This document shows positions 1 through 6,785 of a stretch of 9,211 bases of DNA, one piece after another. Under the pieces are notes generated by a model. It saw only the letters and a list, made by a program, of their open reading frames with translations, was not told the origin of the DNA and searched no databases. The first letter of the stretch is position 1. Every line of letters begins with the position of its first letter. The position numbers and the translations under genes were made by a program. Source of the DNA: Candidatus Latescibacterota bacterium (lineage in GTDB: Bacteria; Latescibacterota; UBA2968; UBA8231); contig JAGWBY010000143.1 of NCBI GenBank assembly GCA_021295675.1, forward strand, positions 1-9,211, in the 5' to 3' direction.

Positions 1-740
1 CGTATCCGTGGTTCTGGGTGGGCTTATGATCTTGCGGGACGCCGGGCGCGAGGTGCAAGTAGCCCGCCTGCGCTCCGAGTTTGTCGCCAATGTATCGCAC
101 GAGTTGCGCACCCCGCTCACGTCCATCCGCATGTACGCCGAGACCCTGCTCATGGGCCGTTACCGGTCGAACGAACAGAGGCAGGACTATCTGACCACCC
201 TCCTGCACGAGAGCCAACGATTGTCGCGCTTGGTGGATAACGTGCTGGATTTCTCCCACATTGAGCGCGGCGACCGGACCTACCAGCGCCAACCCTGCGA
301 CTTAGGGGCTGTGGCCCGAGACGCGTTGGAGACCTTCGGCGGAGTCTTCGCTGCAGAAGGCTTTGAGGTGGAGGAAGCTATTGCTGAGGAACTGCCCCCG
401 GTACTAGCCGACCAGGAAGCGGTGGAAGGCGCGGTAGCCAATATCCTAGGCAACGCAGTCAAGTACTCATCCGAGCACAAGGCCATCCGTCTAGCCGTGG
501 AACAACGCGGAGCTGAGGTCGTCGTCGAGGTAGCCGACCGGGGCATCGGCCTCCCCGCAGGTGAAGAAGCGCCGGGGAGCTAACGCGGCCAGTACTGCGG
601 GAACCGGATTGGGATTGTCTCTAGTCAAAAGCGTGGTCGAGGCGCATGAAGGCCGGGTGGAAGCCGCCAACCGGGCGGACGGCGGCAGTGTATTCCGTCT
701 GTACTTCCCGGTGCATTACGAGGACAAAGATCATGCCTAA
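1..740 (+). pseudogene. Sensor histidine kinase (PhoR-like), 5'-truncated by the window and frameshifted
   Basis: This is the cytoplasmic catalytic part of a membrane sensor kinase that autophosphorylates on His and passes the phosphate to the regulator encoded next. The first visible residues (VSVVLGGLMIL) look like the end of a transmembrane helix; the true start lies outside the window. Counting from the GTG at base 8, the H-box is FVANVSHELRTP with His31 (bases 98-100), the N-box is ILGNAVKYS with Asn149 (452-454), and G1 is DRGIGLP with Asp177. The frame then reaches a stop at 581-583. The missing C-terminus is found in another frame from about base 570 to the stop at 738-740. It contains G2 (GTGLGLSLVK, starting at 600) and a normal kinase tail. 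The F-box expected between G1 and G2 is absent, which fits an out-of-frame deletion of roughly 23 bases near 569. This is either a recent mutation or an assembly error. The family call is firm; functionality is doubtful as sequenced. Confidence 0.9.
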
Positions 741-1413
741 AATTCTGGTCGTCGAAGACGAAGCAGCCATCGCCCGAGTGCTGGTCGATAATCTGCTCTT
801 TGAAGGCCACGAGGCCGAGGCGGTCGCCGACGGAGCCGAGGGACTAGAACGGGCCTTGGCTTGGCAGCCGGACCTGATTCTACTGGATGTAGTGCTGCCC
901 ACGATGGATGGATACGAAGTGTGCCGGCGGCTACGGGCGCAGGGAGCGGCCACACCCATCATCATGCTCACGGCTCGCGGCGAAGAAGTCGATAAAGTTC
1001 TAGGCCTGGAGCTAGGAGCCGACGACTACGTCACCAAACCCGTGGGCGTCCGCGAACTCATGGCTCGGATCAAAGCGGTGTTGCGACGGGGCGAGTTGGC
1101 ACCAGCCACAGATTCGGTACTGGAATTCGGGAAGGCGCGGATCGACTTCGACCGCTACGAGGCGACCGTAGATGGCCGGACCGTGCATCTGTCCCCCAAG
1201 GCGTTTGGCGTGCTGCGCCTCCTATGGGAGAGCAAGGGCCGTGCCCTGACCCGAGCGCAGATCTTGGAGCAGGTGTGGGGCTACGAAGTGTATCCTACCA
1301 CGCGCACGGTGGACAATCACATCGCCGAACTGCGCAACCGCTTGGAGGCCGACCCGGCCCAGCCGCGCCACATCCTCACGGTACACGGAGTCGGATACCG
1401 CTTTGTGGAGTGA
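733..1413 (+). CDS. Response regulator, OmpR/PhoB family
   Basis: A DNA-binding transcriptional regulator of 226 residues, normal for the family. The receiver domain (about residues 3-115) has the acidic pair E8/D9, phospho-acceptor D52 in LILLDVVLP, T80 in IIMLTAR and K102 in YVTKP, so every phosphorylation residue is present. The C-terminal winged helix (about 135-226) ends with the typical RTVDNHIAELRNRLE recognition helix and the HGVGYRFVE hairpin. I start it at the ATG at 733 because MPKILVVEDE is the canonical receiver start and GAGGA at 720-724 lies 8 bases upstream; the in-frame ATG at 646 would add a non-homologous tail inside the kinase gene. The start overlaps the kinase stop by 8 bases, implying co-transcription and coupled translation. 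A pho-box-like repeat follows the gene. It is closest in layout to PhoB, but which signal it answers is not shown by the sequence. Confidence 0.96.
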   Translation: MPKILVVEDEAAIARVLVDNLLFEGHEAEAVADGAEGLERALAWQPDLILLDVVLPTMDGYEVCRRLRAQGAATPIIMLTARGEEVDKVLGLELGADDYVTKPVGVRELMARIKAVLRRGELAPATDSVLEFGKARIDFDRYEATVDGRTVHLSPKAFGVLRLLWESKGRALTRAQILEQVWGYEVYPTTRTVDNHIAELRNRLEADPAQPRHILTVHGVGYRFVE

Positions 1414-1443
1414 AGCCAGAAAGTACAATCTTTTTGCACATCC

Positions 1444-1470
1444 ATGACAAAACCATGACAACTCCGACAA
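1444..1470 (-). promoter_or_regulatory. Pho-box-like direct repeat, candidate response-regulator operator
   Basis: CCATGACA occurs at 1442-1449 and again at 1453-1460, an exact 11-base period. On the minus strand this reads TTGTCAT-GGTT-TTGTCAT (1461 down to 1444). Each half differs in one base from the PhoB half-site CTGTCAT, with the same 7-4-7 layout. A weaker third GACAA lies at 1466-1470, offset by 9 rather than 11 bases. The site sits in the only gap between the regulator and the secreted-protein gene, 77 bases before that start codon. No strong -10 is visible; TAGGTT at 1481-1486 is a poor candidate. The repeat is seen directly; its role as an operator is inferred from OmpR/PhoB-family binding habits. 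Confidence 0.6.
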
Positions 1471-1538
1471 GGCCGACGTTTAGGTTCAAAGGTGAGCGCA
1501 CAACCGCGCATTCACTCACCTGAACAAGGAGGTCCATC

Positions 1539-3605
1539 ATGGCGCGCGTTACTGCAATTTTCCTCAGTTGCGTATTACTGACTGCTAGCAGTCTGCTAGC
1601 CAGTAATGTCGAGGAAACTTATCAGGCGGCCCTCGCGCAGGAGAAGGGAGAGGGCAACCTAAAGGAGGCCATTCGCCTCTACCAGCAAGTGATTGAGGCA
1701 CACGAGAAAGGCGAGGCAGACGAAAAGATGGCGGCCCGGGCGCAGCTACGCATCGGGGTATGCCAAGAGAAGCTAGGGTTGGCACAGGCGCGCCAGACTT
1801 ACGAAGCCGTCCGCGACAAGTACCCCGACCAGCCGCAGGTGGAAGTGGAAGCGGAACAACGCCTAGAATCGGCTCACCAGCGTGAGGAGATGATTGAGGA
1901 ACCGTCCCACCGCACTGCCTCTGAATCCTATATCCACCGACAGTTGCAGCAGATAATGGAGCGGGCTAAGCAACAGACGGAACTGACCGAGCGGCAGATG
2001 AAGGCCATTCACCGGCAGCTAACTAAATGGAGGTTGGAGAGGGCCAAGCGGGACACCGGTGCCGACTCGGCATTTAGCGACGAGCGGGTGCGCCGACAGT
2101 TGGAGGCTGCCCAACGGCAGATGGAGCAGCAGATGAAACAGGCCGAGTGGCAGATGAAACAGACCGAGCGGCAGATGGAGGCCCTCCAGCGGCAACTAGA
2201 GCGGCAGCAGGAGCAAATGGAGCGACAGATGAAACACGCCGAGCGGCAAATGAAGCGGGGCATCGATGCCCATGCGATGTTCCTCGGCGAGCGGATGCAC
2301 GGGATACAGGATTACGTGGAGGGTATCAAGTCCTCCCTAGGCGCCGGTGTCGATTCGGTATTCATCGACGAGCAGGCGCGCCGACAGTTAAAAGCTCTCC
2401 AGCAGCAGATGGAACAGGCCAAGCGGCAGATGAAACAGACCAATAAGCAAATTGAGTGGCAGAGTCAGTCAAGCCACGATCTCCCCTTCCACGATAATAT
2501 TCTTTTATCTTGGAAATTTTTAGGGACGGAGCGAAAGACGGATATCAAAAAGTTCCTCCGTCGTGCCACCGACATGGACCCAGTGGCCAAGGTGCCCACA
2601 AAGTGGGAATTCCACCTCGACGCAGACCGGAAGCCTATGGAGCGTCCGTCGCGGTTCCACGAGTACGCCGTCGCGGACTTCGACGATGCGGAATGGGCCA
2701 ATATAGAGATCGGACGACCTTGGTCAGAACAGGGCTATACTGACTACGAGGGAGGAGCTTGGTATCGTGCCAAGCTCACGATAGCAGCCGATCGCGTACG
2801 TCCAGTACAAATGTATATTGAAGGGAAGTATCAGTCTATCGAAGTGTACGTCAATGGCCGCGCAACCGCCTTAGTTGGTAGCGTCAACATCATGGAACGG
2901 CCGCTCATCGTCGATATTGGCCCCATAGCCGTGCGCGATGGCGAGAATACGGTGGCCCTGTACGTGTACGGCGGGACGAACAGAGCGGGCATCGATAGAA
3001 TCAATGTGTATCAGCCTATCTTCGATTGGGCCTCACCCAGCTTGAAGAAGGGAGCGGATCAGCAGTACTCCTCCTATGCCAACTCGCCTGTGGTGATACC
3101 CTACTCCCATAAAAAGGTAGCCAAGGTGCCTACGCAGTGGAAATTCCGCCTCGATGAGCGCCTCGATGAACGCAGGCTGAATCCTCTACTGGACCGCGAG
3201 TACGCCGCCTCGGGCTTCGATGATTCGGAATGGGCCGATATCAAGATCGGACAGGCTTGGGAGTCCCAAGGCTATGCCGGTTACAACGGGGGGGCTTGGT
3301 ACCGGACCCAAATTAAGGTGGATGCAAAAGAAGGCCAGCCCGTGCATCTAGCCTTCGGCGGAGTGGATCAGCACGCCACTGTGTATGTCAATGGCCACTG
3401 GGTCGGCGAACACAATAAGTGGAGTCGGCCATTCATTCTCGATATCAGCGACCAAGTCATGCGCGATGGCGAGAATACGGTCGCACTCTACGTGTTCGAT
3501 GGAGAGGGCATGGGCGGCATCTACGGCACCGTAAAAGTGATCCAGCCTACCAAGGAAGAAAACCTCGACCGCTACTTGGCTAACCGCAGCACCACCACTT
3601 GGTAA
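1539..3605 (+). CDS. Exported TPR/coiled-coil protein with two GH2-like sugar-binding modules
   Basis: A 688-residue protein I do not recognise as a named family. Residues 1 to about 21 look like a Sec signal peptide (R3, hydrophobic core, LLA then SN), so it is probably periplasmic or secreted. Residues about 24-110 form TPR-like helices (EETYQAAL..., NLKEAIRLYQQVI, AARAQLRIGVCQEKLG). Residues about 130-310 are a Gln/Met/Arg-rich coiled coil with QM or QL at 187, 194, 205, 212, 219, 226 and 237, mostly spaced seven apart with four-residue insertions. Residues 349-493 and 528-670 are two related beta-sandwich modules with shared KVPT.W, FDD.EWA, GGAWYR (W408 and W587), VYVNG and RDGENTVALYV, resembling the jelly-roll sugar-binding domain of family 2 glycosidases. 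No glycosidase catalytic barrel follows, so I infer a structural or ligand-binding role. AAGGAGGT at 1526-1533 fixes the start. The upstream pho-box-like site suggests control by the adjacent regulator. Confidence 0.9.
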   Translation: MARVTAIFLSCVLLTASSLLASNVEETYQAALAQEKGEGNLKEAIRLYQQVIEAHEKGEADEKMAARAQLRIGVCQEKLGLAQARQTYEAVRDKYPDQPQVEVEAEQRLESAHQREEMIEEPSHRTASESYIHRQLQQIMERAKQQTELTERQMKAIHRQLTKWRLERAKRDTGADSAFSDERVRRQLEAAQRQMEQQMKQAEWQMKQTERQMEALQRQLERQQEQMERQMKHAERQMKRGIDAHAMFLGERMHGIQDYVEGIKSSLGAGVDSVFIDEQARRQLKALQQQMEQAKRQMKQTNKQIEWQSQSSHDLPFHDNILLSWKFLGTERKTDIKKFLRRATDMDPVAKVPTKWEFHLDADRKPMERPSRFHEYAVADFDDAEWANIEIGRPWSEQGYTDYEGGAWYRAKLTIAADRVRPVQMYIEGKYQSIEVYVNGRATALVGSVNIMERPLIVDIGPIAVRDGENTVALYVYGGTNRAGIDRINVYQPIFDWASPSLKKGADQQYSSYANSPVVIPYSHKKVAKVPTQWKFRLDERLDERRLNPLLDREYAASGFDDSEWADIKIGQAWESQGYAGYNGGAWYRTQIKVDAKEGQPVHLAFGGVDQHATVYVNGHWVGEHNKWSRPFILDISDQVMRDGENTVALYVFDGEGMGGIYGTVKVIQPTKEENLDRYLANRSTTTW
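2058..2414 (+). repeat. Internal duplication in the coiled coil, 288-base period
   Basis: Bases 2058-2126 and 2346-2414 are diverged copies offset by exactly 288 bases (96 residues). They encode GADSAFSDERVRRQLEA and GVDSVFIDEQARRQLKA respectively, each running on into a Q.QMEQ coiled-coil segment. The space between them is filled with shorter RQMK/RQME heptad-like repeats. The pattern points to growth of the coiled coil by in-frame segmental duplication. Confidence 0.75.
2583..3545 (+). repeat. Tandem duplicated beta-sandwich module
   Basis: Two homologous coding modules (residues about 349-493 and 528-670 of the exported protein). The clearest shared DNA is an identical 22-base stretch at 2932-2953 and 3460-3481, encoding the RDGENTV core. 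Elsewhere the copies have diverged at both DNA and protein level, so this is an old duplication, with the conserved piece held by selection or gene conversion. A linker of about 34 residues separates them. Confidence 0.8.
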
Positions 3606-3616
3606 ACTTTTTCTTT

Positions 3617-3642
3617 TAGCTAGGGACACTGCGGCCTAGCTA
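3617..3642. other. Perfect 8-bp stem-loop between genes
   Basis: TAGCTAGG at 3617-3624 pairs exactly with CCTAGCTA at 3635-3642 around a 10-base loop. It sits 11 bases after the stop of the exported-protein gene and 28 bases before the next start. The T-rich run (3608-3617) is on the upstream side and no T tract follows, so it does not fit an intrinsic terminator for either strand. It could be an RNA-processing or 3'-end stabilising hairpin, or a dyad operator. The role is unknown. Confidence 0.45.
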
Positions 3643-3670
3643 GAGTGAATCACGCTCAGAGGAGATATAA

Positions 3671-4552
3671 ATGGACAAGGCGGCAGCAGCTTTAGCGCGC
3701 ATGAAGGGACCGGTGGTCCCGCTCAATTTGTGCTTTGACGAGAGCGGCGCAGTGGACCACCAAGCAGTAGCTATATACGTAGATTGGCTCAGCGCACAGG
3801 GAGCGCCCATCCTGATGTTGACTTACGGCAGCAGCGAATTCGCCTGCCTAGACGACGAGGATATTTGGGCCGTGACCGAGACGGTGGGCCAAGCCTGCGC
3901 CGGCCGGGCCTTCTGCATCGGCGGTACGGGTTTTTGGAAGCCAGCCAAGACGCGGGATTATCTAGCCCATGCTCAAGCTGTAGGGATGGACGCGGTCAAA
4001 GTCCAAGTCCATCCCTATTTGGGCAATACCACACCGGTTCTGGTCAATTACTTCGACGCCTTGGAAGGAGCCGCTGATATCCCCCTGCTGCTGTGGGCCG
4101 GCGGCCAACCCCCTTTCCCTTTAGAAGCCGCCGTGGAACTAGCCCAACGCCCCCACATCATTGGCATGAAAAACGACGGCGACCAATTCTACACGTATTA
4201 CGACCTGATCCGCCAGACGCGCAATTTCGGTTTCGGCGTGATCAGCGGCGGGCAGATGCGCAACTTCGCCTTTGGCTATCCGCTCGGCTCCCCCGCCTAT
4301 CTGTGCACAGTAGCACCCTTCCGACCCGACATTGCCAATGCCTTCTACAATTGGGATTTGGTGTACCGCTATGAAGAGCCGTGGTTGCAGTGGGCTATCA
4401 AACACAACTGGCTGGCTTCCATAAAAGCGGCCATTCAATTGAAGGGCCTCTACCCCAACCACCGCTTAGGGCCGCCCCATCCGGCACCGGAGCTAGATCT
4501 CGTCGAAAAGCTCAAAGTCCTGTTCGACGAGATATATCAAGGGGAATTTTAA
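3671..4552 (+). CDS. Dihydrodipicolinate synthase (DapA) family protein, altered active site
   Basis: A 293-residue TIM-barrel protein of the DapA/N-acetylneuraminate lyase superfamily, whose members catalyse aldol reactions of pyruvate-like 2-oxo acids through a lysine Schiff base. Length is typical. K167 in HIIGMKND aligns with the Schiff-base lysine. The usual GTTGE loop is replaced by YGSSEF (residues 52-57), and the catalytic Tyr of the YN.P segment is replaced by Trp142 in LLLWAGGQPP. A true DapA needs that Tyr for proton relay, so a lysine-biosynthesis role is unlikely. A divergent sugar-acid or oxo-acid aldolase or dehydratase, or a different chemistry, is more plausible. AGAGGAG at 3658-3664, 6 bases before the ATG, supports the start. 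It converges with the methyltransferase gene, with one base between the stop codons. The superfamily call is firm; the substrate is unknown. Confidence 0.88.
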   Translation: MDKAAAALARMKGPVVPLNLCFDESGAVDHQAVAIYVDWLSAQGAPILMLTYGSSEFACLDDEDIWAVTETVGQACAGRAFCIGGTGFWKPAKTRDYLAHAQAVGMDAVKVQVHPYLGNTTPVLVNYFDALEGAADIPLLLWAGGQPPFPLEAAVELAQRPHIIGMKNDGDQFYTYYDLIRQTRNFGFGVISGGQMRNFAFGYPLGSPAYLCTVAPFRPDIANAFYNWDLVYRYEEPWLQWAIKHNWLASIKAAIQLKGLYPNHRLGPPHPAPELDLVEKLKVLFDEIYQGEF

Positions 4553-4553
4553 T

Positions 4554-5168
4554 TCATAGCTTAACGGCAATGAGATGCGACTTTTCCAGCGGCAGGATAT
4601 AGGTCAGATAATCGGCCGTCTCGTCTAAGCGGCTTCTAAAGGCGGCCCACTCCGGATTCTGGTCCCATTGTTCTACTTTGGACCAGCCATCGACAAAGAG
4701 AAACGCCCCCGACACCAGACGGCTTTCCAGCATGGTGAACATGGGCGCAAAAGCGGGCAGGCCGAAATCTACAAAGACAAAATCCACGCACTCGGGGAGA
4801 GCCGCGATAAAGACATCCCCTTCCCCAGTGTAGCATTCCACCAAGTGATCCAGACCAGCTTGGCGCAAATTGGCTTGGGCCGCCGCCGTTTTTTCCGGCA
4901 TCCGATCCAAACTATATACGCGCCCCCCGGTGCGCTGAGCCGCGGCGGCTAGATGCAGAGTAGAGTAGCCATGCGAAGTGCCGAACTCGATCAAGGTCCG
5001 TGCCTGTTGGTGAATCGCGGTCAGACAGAGGTAATGGGCCACTTGGGGACTGACGGCCTTGAGACGCAAGGGGTCCGTGGAGCCAGCTTGACGCTCCTGC
5101 TGATCGCGTTGGTGCAGACCGGCGACAAGGGCTTGTTGCGCCGGCGTGAAAAGAGCTTCGATATGCAT
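4554..5168 (-). CDS. Class I SAM-dependent methyltransferase, O-methyltransferase-like
   Basis: A 204-residue Rossmann-fold methyltransferase, soluble and cytoplasmic. Motif I is TLIEFGTSHGYST (residues 58-70), binding S-adenosylmethionine. D88 in VYSLDRMPEK is the expected acidic residue contacting the ribose, followed by the helix AAAQANLRQAGL. CVDFVFVDFG (127-136) is the motif IV-like strand, and a VSGAFLFVDGW segment follows. The layout matches the O-methyltransferase type 3/24 group, but the substrate cannot be read from sequence. The ATG directly follows the stop of the M81-family gene (TGA-ATG, no gap), and GAGG lies 8 bases upstream inside that gene, so the two are co-transcribed and probably translationally coupled. 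A shared pathway is inferred from this. Confidence 0.87.
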   Translation of the reverse strand: MHIEALFTPAQQALVAGLHQRDQQERQAGSTDPLRLKAVSPQVAHYLCLTAIHQQARTLIEFGTSHGYSTLHLAAAAQRTGGRVYSLDRMPEKTAAAQANLRQAGLDHLVECYTGEGDVFIAALPECVDFVFVDFGLPAFAPMFTMLESRLVSGAFLFVDGWSKVEQWDQNPEWAAFRSRLDETADYLTYILPLEKSHLIAVKL

Positions 5169-6644
5169 TCAGTCGGCCTCAGCAAACGGCGGCACCACCT
5201 CGTCGTCCAGTGGAAAGATGGGACGCACACAGTGCTGGTAGGGCAATGTCTTGAGATTGGCGCTGGTAGATCCGGGCACATCAACCGCGACAATCCGTGC
5301 GGCGATGGCCTGGTAGTGGGTGCGAAAGCCATTGGGTGATTTGCACACGACCAAGTCGTAGTCAGCCGGATCGTGCCCTTGACTCTGGTACACTTTGCGG
5401 CCGACGATGGGGGCGGCTTCTTGGGTCACTAGCAGCGTGAGATTATCACTAGTCAAAATGGCCGTGCGGCTAGGCGGCACTACATACCCGAATTCGGTGG
5501 TAAAGGCCCCGTCGGACAGGCTTTTGACATATAGGGGCAATTCCACCGGCGCAAAGCGCTCCGAGTCGAGAGTGCCGCCCAAGGGACAAGTGAACCGGCC
5601 CCCTACCCCAGTCCGATAAGCGGCTTCCACCGCAGGAGCATCCACTATGGGAATGAGCGCGCGCTTGCTGTAGTTGTATTGGAGCAGGCCCTTGAGAATG
5701 GCGTTGCTGTCGCCGCTGGCACCCGAGGCCGTGGAATCCGCCGCGTCGGAGAACACCGTGAGTCCCTCGGTCTCTTCGGCCAGATGCACGGCTTGTTCGA
5801 GCGGGGTGAGCTTGGGGATCCAGCGGGGGCGATTTTTCCACATGAAGCGGGCTAATTCCAGCGCCAACTCCTCGGCTTGGGCTGGATCGTCGTCGGTGGT
5901 GACGATTGCATTGGACTGCAAATCGGGCACATCGGTAAAGGGGTTGCCAATAACGACGCCAGCAGCCAGACCACCTAAAGACGCCTCAATTTCACGGCAG
6001 CGGCGGATGGCTTCGCCAAAGCAGCCGGTAGCAGTGATGAGTTCATCGCCGCGAGCCAATAGCGGGATAGACACGCGGGTCGTTGTGGGCTTGACGTGCC
6101 CGTCTAATTGGCGCAATAGCAAACGGGCCGCACGCTGGCCGGTGTCGCGCATATCCGTGTGCGGATAGGTGTGGAGAAAGACCAAGGCGTCGGCTGCATC
6201 GACCAGCCGCTGCGAGATGACCGCGTGCAGGTCCATGGCCGCGACAATGGGCACGTCCCCGACGATTTCCCGAATGCCAGACGCGACGTGGCCTTCGGGA
6301 TCGATTTCGGTTTCACCAGCCATGGCCCCGTGCAGCGACAGACAGACTGCATCAACTGGGGCGTGGGCCTCGACGGCGGCTAACAATTCGCCTATGAGGC
6401 GCTCCATATCGGGATCGGCGACCAAGCCGCCGGTGGTATTGCACCAAGCCCCGTACGTGGGGACCAGTTCGATGTCAGAACGAGCCTCGAGAATGTCGAT
6501 ATTGCCGCCTAGCGTGGAATTGGACGAGCGGGCTGCTTCTAACAGGTCTGCCCCCCGGTGGATCGTGAAGTCGTCGTAATAGGTGCGCTGAGGGTTAAAG
6601 CTGCCGACTTCGTGGTTGAATTTGGCCAGAAGAATACGTTTCAT
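5169..6644 (-). CDS. M81 family (MlrC-like) metallopeptidase
   Basis: A 491-residue protein of the M81/MlrC family, the usual length (about 490-510). MlrC of Sphingomonas degrades linearised microcystin; most relatives have no known substrate and may be amidohydrolases of small molecules. The N-terminal domain begins KRILLAKFNHEVGSFNP, with CLSLHGAMAGE (101-111) and the proposed zinc ligands D138 and H140 (AMDLHA) and H162 (TYPHTD). The C-terminal domain shows SDAADSTASGASGDSN and the end motif PYQHCVRPIFPLD. I start it at 6644 because GGAAGG lies 6 bases upstream and the family begins here; the ATG at 6710 would add 22 unrelated residues. There is no signal peptide, so it is cytoplasmic. First gene of a two-gene minus-strand unit with the methyltransferase. 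Family confident, substrate unknown. Confidence 0.93.
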   Translation of the reverse strand: MKRILLAKFNHEVGSFNPQRTYYDDFTIHRGADLLEAARSSNSTLGGNIDILEARSDIELVPTYGAWCNTTGGLVADPDMERLIGELLAAVEAHAPVDAVCLSLHGAMAGETEIDPEGHVASGIREIVGDVPIVAAMDLHAVISQRLVDAADALVFLHTYPHTDMRDTGQRAARLLLRQLDGHVKPTTTRVSIPLLARGDELITATGCFGEAIRRCREIEASLGGLAAGVVIGNPFTDVPDLQSNAIVTTDDDPAQAEELALELARFMWKNRPRWIPKLTPLEQAVHLAEETEGLTVFSDAADSTASGASGDSNAILKGLLQYNYSKRALIPIVDAPAVEAAYRTGVGGRFTCPLGGTLDSERFAPVELPLYVKSLSDGAFTTEFGYVVPPSRTAILTSDNLTLLVTQEAAPIVGRKVYQSQGHDPADYDLVVCKSPNGFRTHYQAIAARIVAVDVPGSTSANLKTLPYQHCVRPIFPLDDEVVPPFAEAD

Positions 6645-6785
6645 AAGGAACCTTCCGCGGAGGCGATTGGGATGGGTTGCAGAGGTTTTCAATGTACCCG
6701 AGGATTCCAAGGACGCAAGACAGTGCCTAGCGCACGAGCAGGATGCATAACGTCAGTTGAGAAGATTTCTTGATGGAACTTAAAA
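6645..6785. other. Divergent intergenic region, no clear promoter
   Basis: This 141-base gap lies between the minus-strand M81-family gene and the plus-strand putative toxin gene, so it must carry promoters for both directions. I see the ribosome binding site of the M81-family gene and an 8-base palindrome TCCGCGGA, but no convincing -35/-10 pair. TTGAGA with TTAAAA 17 bases later, just before base 6786, would place transcription start after the ATG and is not credible. Confidence 0.4.

Noticed and set aside
560..600. Programmed ribosomal frameshift in the kinase
   Set aside because: No slippery heptamer is present, and a frameshift alone would not explain the absent F-box residues; a deletion explains both.
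646..732. Upstream in-frame ATG extension of the response regulator
   Set aside because: It lies inside the shifted kinase tail, encodes no receiver-domain sequence, and the ATG at 733 has a proper ribosome binding site and the canonical receiver start.
2009..2263. Cys-rich minus-strand frame opposite the coiled coil
   Set aside because: The Cys/Ser/Arg bias is just the reverse complement of the repeated CGGCAGATG codons of the coiled coil.
4544..4555. GAATT-TT-AATTC palindrome over both convergent stop codons as a bidirectional terminator
   Set aside because: The stem is only five AT-rich pairs with a two-base loop and no T tract; it is too weak to support a terminator call.
5674..6168. 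164-codon plus-strand frame inside the M81-family gene
   Set aside because: It is the antisense shadow of a well-conserved coding region and its Ser/Ala-rich product has no domain features.
6645..6710. Longer start of the M81-family gene at 6710
   Set aside because: The 22 extra residues do not match the family N-terminus, and GGAAGG sits correctly before the ATG at 6644.
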